Assembly: GCA_947489705.1 (NCBI GenBank)
Contig: CANLEQ010000026.1
Span: 1 to 39,341, forward strand
Direction of reading: 5' to 3'
DNA length: 39,341 nucleotides
DNA from: an uncultured Paracoccaceae bacterium
GTDB lineage: Bacteria > Pseudomonadota > Alphaproteobacteria > Rhodobacterales > Rhodobacteraceae
Shown here in pieces: positions 32,629-39,341 of the stretch (the stretch's first letter is position 1; each line of letters begins with the position of its first letter). A program made the translations under genes and the position numbers. Below the pieces are notes generated by a model. It was not told where the DNA came from and ran no database searches. It saw only the letters and a list, made by a program, of their open reading frames with translations.

Positions 32629-33043
32629 AGGTCTTTACTGGAGCCGTGATGGCCGCACCGCCTACACCGAGCCCTACGACGACGATCTTGATCCCGAGGA
32701 TGTCGATCTCTGGACATGGGCCTACGACGATCTCGTCGCGACCGTCCGCGCGTCTCTCAGCGCCGCCTGGTGGCCGGTCGCGCAGGAATGGCGGGAGCGA
32801 TCGAGCCGCATCGTCGCCCGCAATGGCCTCCATGAAGTCTGGCTGACCGGCGACAGCTACGGCCGCGTCCATGTTACCTTCGGCGTCCGGCAGCACATCG
32901 ACGAGACCGATGCGCTGGCACGGCACAGCCTCGATGCCCGCGCCGAGGCGTTCTTCGACGCGCTCGGCCAAGTCTATCCGCTGCGCGTCCGGACAAGCGC
33001 CTGGACCAGCGCCCCACGCGAGACGCGGAGGGTTGCGGCATGA
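32621..33043 (+). CDS. Hypothetical protein, 140 residues
   Basis: The product begins MGEGLYWSRDGRTAY and is rich in acidic and aromatic residues (DDDLDPEDVDLWTWAYDDL). A later part (GRVHVTFGVRQHIDETDALARHSLDARAEAFFDAL) looks folded. No signal peptide, membrane helix or known motif is seen. It overlaps both neighbours (eight bases upstream, ATGA downstream), which supports the start and suggests coupled translation. Confidence 0.75.
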   Translation: MGEGLYWSRDGRTAYTEPYDDDLDPEDVDLWTWAYDDLVATVRASLSAAWWPVAQEWRERSSRIVARNGLHEVWLTGDSYGRVHVTFGVRQHIDETDALARHSLDARAEAFFDALGQVYPLRVRTSAWTSAPRETRRVAA

Positions 33044-33282
33044 CGCATCGCATCACTCTGCAATCGAAGCCGTCGCCGCATTTCCATGAGCGGCACAAAC
33101 GCTGGCAGGTCTTCTTGAACGGCGAGCCGTGGGGCGATCCGTTCTACTACAACATGCGCGGCTTTCGCGGCGTCCTGCCCCTGCCCGGCGGTCAGGCATT
33201 CGACCCCGGCGAGCTGAGCCTGACGCGGCTCAGGCAGGAGGTCGCGCAGATCAACCGCGAAGCGCGCGAGGCGGGGGCATGA
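33040..33282 (+). CDS. Hypothetical protein, 80 residues
   Basis: A small basic protein starting MTHRITLQSKPSPHFHERHK, followed by WQVFLNGEPWGDPFYYNMRG and a C-terminal helix (LRQEVAQINREAREA). I do not recognise a family. It overlaps both neighbours by four bases (ATGA), the regular pattern of this chain. Confidence 0.72.
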   Translation: MTHRITLQSKPSPHFHERHKRWQVFLNGEPWGDPFYYNMRGFRGVLPLPGGQAFDPGELSLTRLRQEVAQINREAREAGA

Positions 33283-33506
33283 GCGCGCCCGCTTCGATCC
33301 TTGGCCATTGGTACGCCACCGGCCCCGCGGACAAGCCGTTCACGGCGGGCGATCCCGACTGGAACATCCACCGCATCGTCGAGGACACGCCGGGCCTGCC
33401 GGATGTGCTCGTCGAGAACGCCGGCGGTCAGCGGTTCCTGCTGGCCCGCGAGATCGCCACGGCGATCGCCCTCCCTCCCTCCGACCTCGAAAGGCCGATC
33501 CCATGA
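33279..33506 (+). CDS. Hypothetical protein, 75 residues
   Basis: The product contains LGHWYATGPADKPFTAGDPD and VEDTPGLPDVLVENAGGQRF, a pattern of short strands suggesting a small beta-rich fold. No known domain is recognised. ATGA overlaps on both sides set the start and support it as a gene despite its size. Confidence 0.7.
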   Translation: MSAPASILGHWYATGPADKPFTAGDPDWNIHRIVEDTPGLPDVLVENAGGQRFLLAREIATAIALPPSDLERPIP

Positions 33507-33979
33507 AGATCGAACTCAAGGCCATCCAGTACGCCGCATTTTCGTCCGAGGAGACCAACTGCTACACCGCCAATCTCTACGTCGACGGCCGCAAGATCGG
33601 CACGGTCGGCAATGAGGGGCATGGCGGTCCGGATCACTTTCACGGCGACCATGCGGCCTTCGCGGCGGCCGACGAATGGTGCAAGGCCAACCTGCCCAAG
33701 TGGACCGGCCACGACGGCACGCCGCGCGACACCGATCTGGAGTTTCATTGCGGCCAGCTCGTCGATGACTGGCTCGTGGCCCGCGACCTGAAGACCGCGC
33801 TGCGGACCAAGGTCGTGATGCGCGATCCCGCAGATGGGTGCCTTTACGAAGTGAAACACCGCAAGCAGGTGGAGGCCACGATCGCGGGCGTTCTCAGGCA
33901 GCATCCCGGTGCTGTGATCCTGAACACCCTGCCCTTCGACGAGGCACTGACGCTCTATCGCGCAGCACCCTCGCCATGA
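33503..33979 (+). CDS. Hypothetical protein, 158 residues
   Basis: The product has segments IELKAIQYAAFSSEETNCY, VDGRKIGTVGNEGHGGPDHF and a C-terminal part with DGCLYEVKHRKQVEATIAGV. The His-rich GHGGPDHFHGDH (about 39-50) could bind metal. Proteins of this kind sit beside PAPS-reductase-like genes on other alphaproteobacterial elements as far as I can recall, but no function is assigned. Coupled to both neighbours by ATGA. Confidence 0.75.
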   Translation: MKIELKAIQYAAFSSEETNCYTANLYVDGRKIGTVGNEGHGGPDHFHGDHAAFAAADEWCKANLPKWTGHDGTPRDTDLEFHCGQLVDDWLVARDLKTALRTKVVMRDPADGCLYEVKHRKQVEATIAGVLRQHPGAVILNTLPFDEALTLYRAAPSP

Positions 33980-34653
33980 CGGAGGCGATCCCCCCGCAGA
34001 TCGCGGAGATGATCGACGCCGGTGCGCTCTTTGCCGTCAGCCATTCCGGGGGCAAGGACTCGCAGGCCCAAATGATCCGGCTTCGGTCCATCGTGCCCCC
34101 CGACCAGCTCGTCGTCGTCCACGCGCCCCTCGGGCGCGTGGAATGGCCCAGCACCCTCGCCCACATCCGCGCGACCATCGGAGAGACGCCCCTGATCCTC
34201 GCCCCGGCACGCACGGACCTTCTGGCGATGGTCCGGCGGCGGCGCACATGGCCGACGCCCGCGATCCGGCAATGCACCTCGGACCTGAAGCGCGGCCCGA
34301 TCGAGCGCGAGCTGCGTCGCTATCTCAAGGCCAACCCGCGCCTCAGTGGCCGCGTCGTGTCCTGCATGGGGCTGCGCGCCGATGAAAGCCCGAACCGTGC
34401 CAAGCGACCTGCGCTCAAGTTCTCCGAACGAAACAGCAAGGCCGGACGAGAATGGTGGGAGTGGCTGCCAATTCATCACTGGTCGAAGGCGCGCGTCTTC
34501 GCGGAGATCGCCGCCGCCGGCGAGAGACCGCACTGGGTCTATGCCAAGGGCATGAGCCGCTGCTCCTGTTCGTTTTGCATCATGGCCACGCGGGAAGAAC
34601 TCCGACGCGCGGCGCGTCCGCCCCCGCCTTGCCGCCGAGTATATCGCGCTTGA
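33976..34653 (+). CDS. PAPS-reductase-like PP-loop protein with a C-terminal frameshift
   Basis: The protein has the PP-loop SHSGGKDSQ (residues 22-30) of the PAPS reductase / ATP pyrophosphatase superfamily. Further features are IRQCTSDLKRGPIERELRR, CMGLRADESPNRA, IHHWSKARVFAEIAAAGERP and a cysteine cluster SRCSCSFCIMAT that could hold an iron-sulfur centre. Plasmid and phage members are not sulfate reductases; relatives such as DndC act in DNA modification. At about 34612-34630 the frame shifts: it ends at 34653 as PPPPCRRVYRA, while another frame continues the usual tail (AAEYIALEEEIGHTLSPSR) to a TGA at 34718-34720. The tail is therefore lost or the sequence has an indel error. Confidence 0.82.
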   Translation: MTEAIPPQIAEMIDAGALFAVSHSGGKDSQAQMIRLRSIVPPDQLVVVHAPLGRVEWPSTLAHIRATIGETPLILAPARTDLLAMVRRRRTWPTPAIRQCTSDLKRGPIERELRRYLKANPRLSGRVVSCMGLRADESPNRAKRPALKFSERNSKAGREWWEWLPIHHWSKARVFAEIAAAGERPHWVYAKGMSRCSCSFCIMATREELRRAARPPPPCRRVYRA

Positions 34654-34758
34654 GGAGGAGATCGGCCATACGCTCAGTCCGTCCCGTATTCCGCTGCGAG
34701 AAATCGTCGATATGTCGTGAAAATCGGCCCGGCACATCGGAAACGGATCGACAGGAGA

Positions 34759-34803
34759 ACCCCATAGGGTGTAAACAAACCAAGAACACACCAAATATGG
34801 GGT
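34759..34803. promoter_or_regulatory. Inverted repeat directly upstream of the gene at 34810
   Basis: ACCCCATA (34759-34766) and TATGGGGT (34796-34803) are perfect inverted copies, with inner GGTGT and ACACC arms and an A-rich centre. The right arm ends six bases before the ATG. It could be an operator or a leader hairpin that occludes the start. Confidence 0.55.
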
Positions 34804-34809
34804 CAGGTC

Positions 34810-35355
34810 ATGCTACAGATGATCGACAAGGATACCGGCCTGACGATGAGCATGGCCGTGCAGACGAAACCACAGAACCCCCGCGCGGCCGAGAACAACA
34901 TCTTCCAGTTCGTGACATGGACCAAGGGTCTGGGCGACACACATCGCTGGCGCAGCCACGACGATTTCCTGTCCGTCATCAAGACGCAGGATCACCTGAT
35001 CTACCGGCTCCGGAAGGGGGAGAGATCGCGGCGCGCGACGCTCGCCATTCTCCATGACAACGAAGCCCCCACGATCGGCTACGCCTTCGCCCACTACGAC
35101 CTTCTGCGTCTGGAGTTCGACGTGCCGGGCGACATCGGCCCCGAAGAGGTCAAGCGCGCCCTCGATCTGCTGATGGTGGAGCTGCTGACCTATGAGGAAT
35201 ACATCGCCGGTCAGGTCTACAGCTTCGCGATCACCGACAAGGCCGGGACCGTGCTGGATACTCAGGACAACATCTATGGCGAGGATTACGCCGAGCATCT
35301 CGCTCGCAAAGCCTTCGACATTCACCGCCTCGGGATCGGAGCCCACGGCTCCTGA
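34810..35355 (+). CDS. Hypothetical protein, 181 residues
   Basis: The cytoplasmic product contains NNIFQFVTWTKGLGDTHRWR, LRKGERSRRATLAILHDNEA, a VPGDIGPEEVKRALDLLMVE helix and DNIYGEDYAEHLARKAFDIH. No known motif is recognised. In-frame ATGs at 34819 and 34846 are alternatives to the chosen start. It has its own inverted repeat upstream and terminator downstream, so it is probably an independent unit. Confidence 0.7.
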   Translation: MLQMIDKDTGLTMSMAVQTKPQNPRAAENNIFQFVTWTKGLGDTHRWRSHDDFLSVIKTQDHLIYRLRKGERSRRATLAILHDNEAPTIGYAFAHYDLLRLEFDVPGDIGPEEVKRALDLLMVELLTYEEYIAGQVYSFAITDKAGTVLDTQDNIYGEDYAEHLARKAFDIHRLGIGAHGS

Positions 35356-35381
35356 TCCATCGGACAGTCGACAAGGCAAAG

Positions 35382-35407
35382 GCGCGGGTCTCACGACCCG
35401 CGCTTTT
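35382..35407 (+). terminator. Rho-independent terminator after the gene at 34810
   Basis: GCGCGGGTC and GACCCGCGC form a perfect 9-bp stem with loop TCAC, followed by TTTT. Confidence 0.83.
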
Positions 35408-35505
35408 CGCGTTTCAGCGGCTCGCGTTCAGGTTTAGGGGGAACGGCCCGTCGCTCATGACATTGAATCCTGAGCCGATGCCACTGCTCACAAGGAACAG
35501 GATTC

Positions 35506-35874
35506 ATGCCCTGGAGTGTCATGAACATCCACGAGGCGGCGGTCAGGTTTCATCTGCAAGCCGATTTCGTCGAGTCCAATGCCGACATCCTCGTCCTCGT
35601 GGAAGATCCCGACAACAGCGTGTGGTACGCGGCTTGCCGGGTCGGAGATAGCGTCTGCGGTTTCGTCATCTATTCCGACGTTGCCCTCCGAGACAGAGAC
35701 CTCTGCATGGTGAAGATCGTCCTGGAAGACGAAGGCCCCGACGCTATCGGAGCGCCGCTGGAAGTCCTCGAGCAGCTTTCGCCGACATCAGATCCCGTCG
35801 CAAACGAATGGCGCACCGCCTGCTATCGTACTGCACTCGGCGTTTGCACGATCATCGCGTATTCTGCTCATTGA
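35506..35874 (+). CDS. Hypothetical protein, 122 residues
   Basis: The product alternates strands and turns (ILVLVEDPDNSVWYAACRVG, VCGFVIYSDVALRD, CMVKIVLEDEGPDAIGAPLE), giving an alpha/beta look, with several cysteines. No family is recognised. AAGGA nine bases before supports the ATG at 35506; an ATG at 35521 is also possible. It is convergent with the next gene and overlaps it by seven bases. Confidence 0.6.
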   Translation: MPWSVMNIHEAAVRFHLQADFVESNADILVLVEDPDNSVWYAACRVGDSVCGFVIYSDVALRDRDLCMVKIVLEDEGPDAIGAPLEVLEQLSPTSDPVANEWRTACYRTALGVCTIIAYSAH

Positions 35875-36323
35875 ACATGGACCTTGAGCTTTCCGCCTTC
35901 GATCGAAGCTGATCCGGCGAGAGTTTCCATGAAGCCCACGCTTTCCAGCGCCGAGACCAAGGTCTTGACTGGCAACCCGGCGGCTCGGGTCAGGATTTCA
36001 GCGATCGGTCCGGTATGGAACCCGGCCTCTTCCGAAAAGACGGTCCCGGCATCGGATATTCGTGCGGCCAGATCGCCTACGGAACCGGACCCTCTGACCA
36101 GCTTCGAGGCCATGTAGGCGGCGAGAAACAGCGCGCCATTGTCGTTGAAAAGCGGGTTGTCGTCGCCGATCGCCTTTGCGAGCTTCAAGTTGAACTGCTT
36201 GGCCTCATACATGATCGTCCAGGGATCACCGTCGCCAGTAAGAGTGCCGCCCGCGGCGTTCTCCGCGATCCAGAGATCGTGAAGTTGATAGGCCGCGCCC
36301 TTGATCCTTGTCTGCATCACCAT
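35868..36323 (-). CDS. Hypothetical protein, 151 residues
   Basis: The product starts MVMQTRIKGAAYQLHDLWIA and has a Gly/Asp-rich part (GGTLTGDGDPWTIM), helices (FNLKLAKAIGDDNPLFND, GALFLAAYMASKLVRG) and a C-terminal region resembling a small winged helix (TGPIAEILTRAAGLPVKTLV, SALESVGFM). No named family is recognised. GGGGAG precedes the ATG at 36323. It is the last gene before the IS91-type element. Confidence 0.62.
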   Translation of the reverse strand: MVMQTRIKGAAYQLHDLWIAENAAGGTLTGDGDPWTIMYEAKQFNLKLAKAIGDDNPLFNDNGALFLAAYMASKLVRGSGSVGDLAARISDAGTVFSEEAGFHTGPIAEILTRAAGLPVKTLVSALESVGFMETLAGSASIEGGKLKVHVQ

Positions 36324-36384
36324 GAATCTCCCCGGAAGTTTGCGGATTTTCGTGGACGCTCTGCCGTCTCATTCAAAGAAAAAC

Positions 36385-36416
36385 CGTGTGCCACATCCCG
36401 AGTATCGTGTGCCACA
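36385..36416 (+). repeat. Direct repeat CGTGTGCCACA, two copies
   Basis: The 11-base word occurs at 36385-36395 and 36406-36416. The 21-base period, about two helical turns, puts both on the same face of the DNA, as in tandem protein-binding sites. They lie upstream of the minus-strand gene ending at 35868. Confidence 0.65.
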
Positions 36417-36679
36417 CAGACATAAGGAACGGATTGGCACCTCCCGCCCGGCTGACGCCGGCCGGGACCGCCGCCCTACTCGGCCCCCCTGCGGCGGGCC
36501 TCCCCGAGCCCTGACCCCCTGCCCTCCTGTCACTTCCAGCTAATCTTGCAAACGAGTGAGCGCGGAACCCCGTGAACCGCTACCCTCCAACCGAACGATC
36601 CTACAGCAATAGGTGCAAACGCTTACAGGGATTGGTGCGAACAGGTTCGAGGATCACAGCTCTTGATGCTAGCGGGTTA

Positions 36680-36715
36680 ACCGGCCGTTCGCCGCCAAGA
36701 GTAGGAACGGCCGGT
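36680..36715. repeat. Left-end hairpin of the IS91-type element (candidate terIS)
   Basis: ACCGGCCGTTC and GAACGGCCGGT form a perfect 11-bp stem with a 14-base loop, 140 bases before the recombinase gene. IS91-family elements end in hairpin-bearing sequences rather than inverted repeats of each other, which fits, but the exact end cannot be seen. Confidence 0.5.
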
Positions 36716-36855
36716 ATGCGGGACCTGAACTAAGCCGCTCTCGCGGCAGGGCGCCCGGTCCGGGCGTTTGACGCCGATCCGAGCGTTTCGCTTCTCCAGA
36801 TGAGCTCTTCGGGCTGACGATCGGGACCTTCTCAATCGTCAGATCGGAGGTTCCC

Positions 36856-37746
36856 ATGGAGGAGAAGACCACCCCGCTTCGCAAGCGGATGATCGAGGAC
36901 ATGAACATCCGCGGAATGGGCGACAAAGCCCAGAAGGCCCATATCCGGGCGATCAAGGATTTCGCCGGGTTTCTCGGGCGATCTCCCGACACGGCCACCC
37001 CGGAGGAGCTTCGCGCCTACCAGCTCCACATGACGGAGACCGGGGTCACGCCGCCGACCTTCAACGCGCGCATCATGGCGCTTCGGTTCCTCTTCGGCAC
37101 CACGTGCAAGAAGGAGGAGATGCACACCCACATGCAGTTCCGCCGCCAGCCCCGGCGGCTGCCCGTCGTGCTGAGCATGGGAGATGTATCCGAGATCCTG
37201 GCAGCAGCGCCGGGCCCGGGGCTGAAGTATCGTGCGGCGCTCAGCATCTCCTACGGGGCCGGATTGCGGGCCTCGGAGGTCTGCAATCTCAAGGTCGGCG
37301 ACATCGACAGCGCTCGGATGCTGATCCATGTCGAGCAGGGCAAGGGGCGCAAGGATCGGAAGGTCATGCTGGCGCCCGGCCTCCTCGCGCTTCTCAGGGC
37401 GTACTGGCGCGAGGCCCGTCCCGCGGGCTGGCTGTTCCCGGGCAAGCCGAAGATCAACCCGATCTCGGCGCGACAGCTGAGCCGCGCCTTCCTGACCGCC
37501 AAGCAGTTGGCAGGCATCACCGGGCCCTCCACGCTGCATACCCTGCGCCACAGCTTCGCCACGCACCTCTTGGAGGCCAACACCGACATCCGGGTGATCC
37601 AGGTTCTGCTCGGCCATGCCAAGGTCACCACGACCCAGCAATACGCCCATGTCGCGACCAGGACGATCCGCGATATCGTCAGCCCGTTCGAGGCGCTGGC
37701 CGGGATCGCGGGACAGGTCGCCCCCCCGAGGCCGGGACCGGAGTAG
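36856..37746 (+). CDS. Tyrosine recombinase of the IS91-type element
   Basis: The 296-residue protein has an N-terminal SAM-like core-binding domain (residues 10-95) and a tyrosine recombinase catalytic domain. The active-site residues are Arg138 (GAGLRASEVCNL), Lys163 (EQGKGRKDRKV), His228 and Arg231 (LHTLRHSFATH), His254 (LLGHAKVTTTQQYAHV) and the nucleophile Tyr263. The full RKHRHY set suggests activity. GGAGG precedes the ATG. The transposase gene begins 12 bases after its stop, so they are cotranscribed. Its job may be resolving intermediates. Confidence 0.92.
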   Translation: MEEKTTPLRKRMIEDMNIRGMGDKAQKAHIRAIKDFAGFLGRSPDTATPEELRAYQLHMTETGVTPPTFNARIMALRFLFGTTCKKEEMHTHMQFRRQPRRLPVVLSMGDVSEILAAAPGPGLKYRAALSISYGAGLRASEVCNLKVGDIDSARMLIHVEQGKGRKDRKVMLAPGLLALLRAYWREARPAGWLFPGKPKINPISARQLSRAFLTAKQLAGITGPSTLHTLRHSFATHLLEANTDIRVIQVLLGHAKVTTTQQYAHVATRTIRDIVSPFEALAGIAGQVAPPRPGPE

Positions 37747-37758
37747 ACCGCGCCGGGG

Positions 37759-38955
37759 ATGCCCCGGTTAACGCTGGAGCTCGCCGACATCTTCCGCGCC
37801 TACGGCCCCGCGTGGCGGCGGGCCAATGCAGGGCATGTCGGTCTCGGCCAGCTGAAGGTCATGTCGGCGATCGAAGCCTGCCGAACAGAGGAGCTCGGCG
37901 GGCACGTGGCGGATTGCGCCAGGTGCGGTCACCGACATGTCGCCTACAACTCCTGCAAGAACCGGCATTGCCCGAAGTGCCAGGGGCCGGCAGCAAAGGA
38001 CTGGATGGCGGCGCGGGCCGAAGACCTGCTGCCGGTGGAGTACTTCCACGTGGTCTTCACCCTCCCGGCGGAGATCGCCCGGCTCGCCTACGCCAACAAG
38101 AAGGCCCTCTACGGGCTACTGTTCAAAGCGTCGGCCGAGACGGTGACCACCATCGCTGCCGACCCGCGGCACCTCGGTGCCAGGATCGGCATGACCAGCG
38201 TGCTCCACACCTGGGGCTCGGCGATGACCCACCACCCGCACATCCACATGATCGTCCCGGGCGGCGGGCTGTCACAGGACGGTACCCGGTGGGTGGCCTG
38301 CCGCCCCGGGTTCTTTCTCCCTGTCCGGGTTCTATCCAGGCTGTTTCGGCGCCTCTTCCTGAACGGGCTGTCGGCGCTGCACCGCGCCGGCAAGCTGGCT
38401 TTCTTTGGCGACCTCGAGAAGCTGGCCGACCCCGCCGCCTTTGCCGCCTGGCTCGCGCCGCTGCGCAAGGCCGAATGGGTGGTCTACGCCAAGCCTCCCT
38501 TCGGGGGGCCCGAGGCGGTGCTCGCCTACCTGAGCCGCTACACCCACCGCGTCGCCATCTCGAACACCCGCCTCGTCAGTGCCGATGCCGAGACCGTCGC
38601 GTTCCGCTGGAAGGACTACCGCATCAAGCGCGGCGACAGGACGAAGGTCATGCGGCTGGCGACGGGAGAGTTCATCCGCCGCTTCCTCATCCACGTCCTG
38701 CCGAGCGGATTCCACCGCATCCGCCACTGCGGGCTGCTCGCCAGCGCCGCCCGCAAGCGCAACGTCGAGACGATCCGCCGGCTGCTCGACGCTGCTCCCC
38801 CTGCCACGAGCGACGCACCGGACACCGATCCGGTCCCGCCGCTCACCCTCAGGGAGCCATGCCCGGATTGCGGCGGACCGATGCGCATCATTGAGACCTT
38901 CCGGCGCGGCGAGCGCCCCCTGACCCGTGCCCCGCCCCGAAAGACAGCCGCATGA
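37759..38955 (+). CDS. IS91 family HUH transposase
   Basis: The 398-residue enzyme nicks single-stranded DNA and drives rolling-circle transposition. It has an N-terminal zinc-binding region (Cys41, Cys53, Cys56, Cys66, Cys71, Cys74 in CARCGHRHVAYNSCKNRHCPKC). The HUH motif is HPHIHMIVPGGG (His161, His163), and the paired tyrosines are Tyr257 and Tyr261 in AYLSRYTHRV. A second cysteine pair near the C-terminus (EPCPDCGGPM) is present. Length and motifs are complete. It lies 12 bases after the recombinase gene. Confidence 0.94.
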   Translation: MPRLTLELADIFRAYGPAWRRANAGHVGLGQLKVMSAIEACRTEELGGHVADCARCGHRHVAYNSCKNRHCPKCQGPAAKDWMAARAEDLLPVEYFHVVFTLPAEIARLAYANKKALYGLLFKASAETVTTIAADPRHLGARIGMTSVLHTWGSAMTHHPHIHMIVPGGGLSQDGTRWVACRPGFFLPVRVLSRLFRRLFLNGLSALHRAGKLAFFGDLEKLADPAAFAAWLAPLRKAEWVVYAKPPFGGPEAVLAYLSRYTHRVAISNTRLVSADAETVAFRWKDYRIKRGDRTKVMRLATGEFIRRFLIHVLPSGFHRIRHCGLLASAARKRNVETIRRLLDAAPPATSDAPDTDPVPPLTLREPCPDCGGPMRIIETFRRGERPLTRAPPRKTAA

Positions 38956-39321
38956 TGACAGGGCCATCCATCCCGCCGACCCCGATCCGGAGCGACACGC
39001 CGTCCCGGAAACAGGGATGCCGTGCGCCACTCGTTCTCCAAGGCCGAAACGATGCCACCGCAGCGTCGTTACAGACTCTCCGCCGACCACGGACACCCCC
39101 TACAGAACGCAGAAAAGCTGTCCGACACTGGATCGGGACCCGGCGATCGGCCCAAGCCGCCAACGACGCCGTACCGCTTTCCCCATAGGGTACGGCCAGA
39201 CCCCCGCGGCTTCCTCCTTGTCAGGTTTTCCAACGTGGGCCGCCACCGCGCAGGAGGCCCTAGTTGTTTGATCCCACGGTTTGATGGTGTGATCCTTTCG
39301 CAGGCTTGGAAGGAAGCATTA
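38956..39321. other. Right end of the IS91-type element and start of the next element
   Basis: No gene is supported. The region holds the candidate origin hairpin (39168-39196), the CTTG after the presumed right end, and a short open frame from there (LSGFPTWAATAQEALVV then stop) that could be the tail of an interrupted gene. After it begins the sequence in front of the IS481-like gene. Confidence 0.45.
39168..39196. repeat. Right-end hairpin of the IS91-type element (candidate oriIS)
   Basis: GCCGTACC and GGTACGGC form a perfect 8-bp stem with a 13-base loop, about 210 bases after the transposase gene. CTTG follows at 39212-39215, matching the IS91 target preference at the origin end. Confidence 0.55.
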
Positions 39322-39341
39322 TGGGACAAGTTCGTCACGGG
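39322..39341 (+). CDS. Start of a probable IS481-type transposase gene, cut by the window edge
   Basis: An ATG preceded by GGAAGGAAG opens a frame reading MGQVRH and then glycine at the edge. The start MGQV-HG is one I associate with IS481-family transposases. Only a few codons are present, so this rests on weak evidence. The preceding 60 bases would contain its left terminal repeat. Confidence 0.45.

Larger units (their letters stand above)
36324..36855. other. Gap with repeats and the left end of the IS91-type element
   Basis: No gene is supported. The stretch contains two direct copies of CGTGTGCCACA 21 bases apart (36385 and 36406) and two related segments, TAGGTGCAAACG and TTGGTGCGAACA, around 36610-36642. 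The likely left-end hairpin of the IS91-type element is at 36680, with a smaller palindrome (CGCCCGGTCCGGGCG) near 36751. The left boundary of the element is not certain. Confidence 0.5.
36680..39211 (+). mobile_element. IS91-type element with tyrosine recombinase and HUH transposase
   Basis: The element includes a left hairpin, a tyrosine recombinase gene, an IS91-family HUH transposase gene and a right hairpin at 39168-39196, followed 15 bases later by CTTG. IS91 elements transpose by rolling circle and insert with the origin end next to CTTG or GTTC, so the right end is placed at 39211 by inference. The left end is approximate. Both genes look intact, so the element may be active. Confidence 0.75.

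Noticed and set aside
37104-38894. A 596-residue plus-strand frame running across both the recombinase and transposase genes
   Set aside because: It is the alternative frame of two genes whose catalytic motifs are complete in other frames; the translation is Arg/Pro/Gly-rich without motifs.
1-39341. tRNA, rRNA, CRISPR arrays or a replication initiator
   Set aside because: I saw no cloverleaf-like segments with expected ends, no rRNA motifs, no regularly spaced repeats beyond those listed, and no rep gene or ParA.

Overview
The window looks like an accessory replicon (plasmid or plasmid-derived island) of an alphaproteobacterium, most likely the Rhodobacteraceae/Roseobacter group. Pointers are the high-GC coding sequence, an HvrA-type H-NS protein, an XrtD-type exosortase fused to EpsI, a TrbM-like conjugation protein, a DUF3768 protein, and the ParB / strawberry-notch helicase-methylase / DUF736 set common on alphaproteobacterial plasmids. 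I see no rRNA, tRNA, CRISPR array or complete replication module.

Layout. (1) 1-4235: two 38-bp Tn3-type inverted repeats face away from each other and enclose a piece of plasmid backbone (WGR protein, H-NS-like protein, TrbM-like protein with a small exported partner). A decayed tnpR lies inside the right-hand repeat. (2) 4236-7103: exosortase, an acyltransferase of the DUF1624 family and small membrane proteins. (3) 7198-22830: a large metal-homeostasis island. One MerR-type regulator sits among two CDF transporters, YnfA, a long copper/disulfide operon (sco, dsbB, dsbA, pcuAC, sco, M23 peptidase, two small exported proteins), two L,D-transpeptidases, a second operon (ZIP, lspA, lnt, small membrane protein, ctaG) and a ZntA-type P-type ATPase. 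Three promoters with the 19-bp spacer typical of MerR activation were found by eye, before czcD, the first sco and zntA. The island ends in a DUF411 gene cut off by an IS110 remnant. (4) 23425-24246: an alpha/beta hydrolase with an Asp nucleophile. (5) 24467-36323: plasmid accessory block with DUF3768, a long ParB-like protein, a 1404-residue methylase-helicase, tandem DUF736, a tightly overlapping run of small unknown genes ending in a PAPS-reductase-like protein, then three unknown genes. Many units here have their own terminator. (6) 36324-39341: an IS91-type element carrying a tyrosine recombinase and an HUH transposase, with hairpins at both ends, followed by the first codons of what looks like an IS481-type transposase.

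How the genes fit together. Region 3 combines metal efflux (CDF, P1B-ATPase), copper delivery to cytochrome oxidase (Sco, PCuAC, CtaG), periplasmic thiol control (DsbA/DsbB) and envelope maintenance (LspA, Lnt, L,D-transpeptidases, M23 hydrolase). This suggests a mobile package that protects or rebuilds the envelope under metal stress. Region 5 is the most plausible place for an undescribed system: a ParB-type DNA binder, a fused methylase-helicase, DUF736 and a PP-loop/cysteine protein lie in one direction with a chain of translationally coupled unknown genes. Signs of decay are frequent: broken tnpR, a stop codon in a small membrane gene, a probable frame change at the start of ctaG, truncated DUF411, and a frameshift in the PAPS-reductase-like gene.
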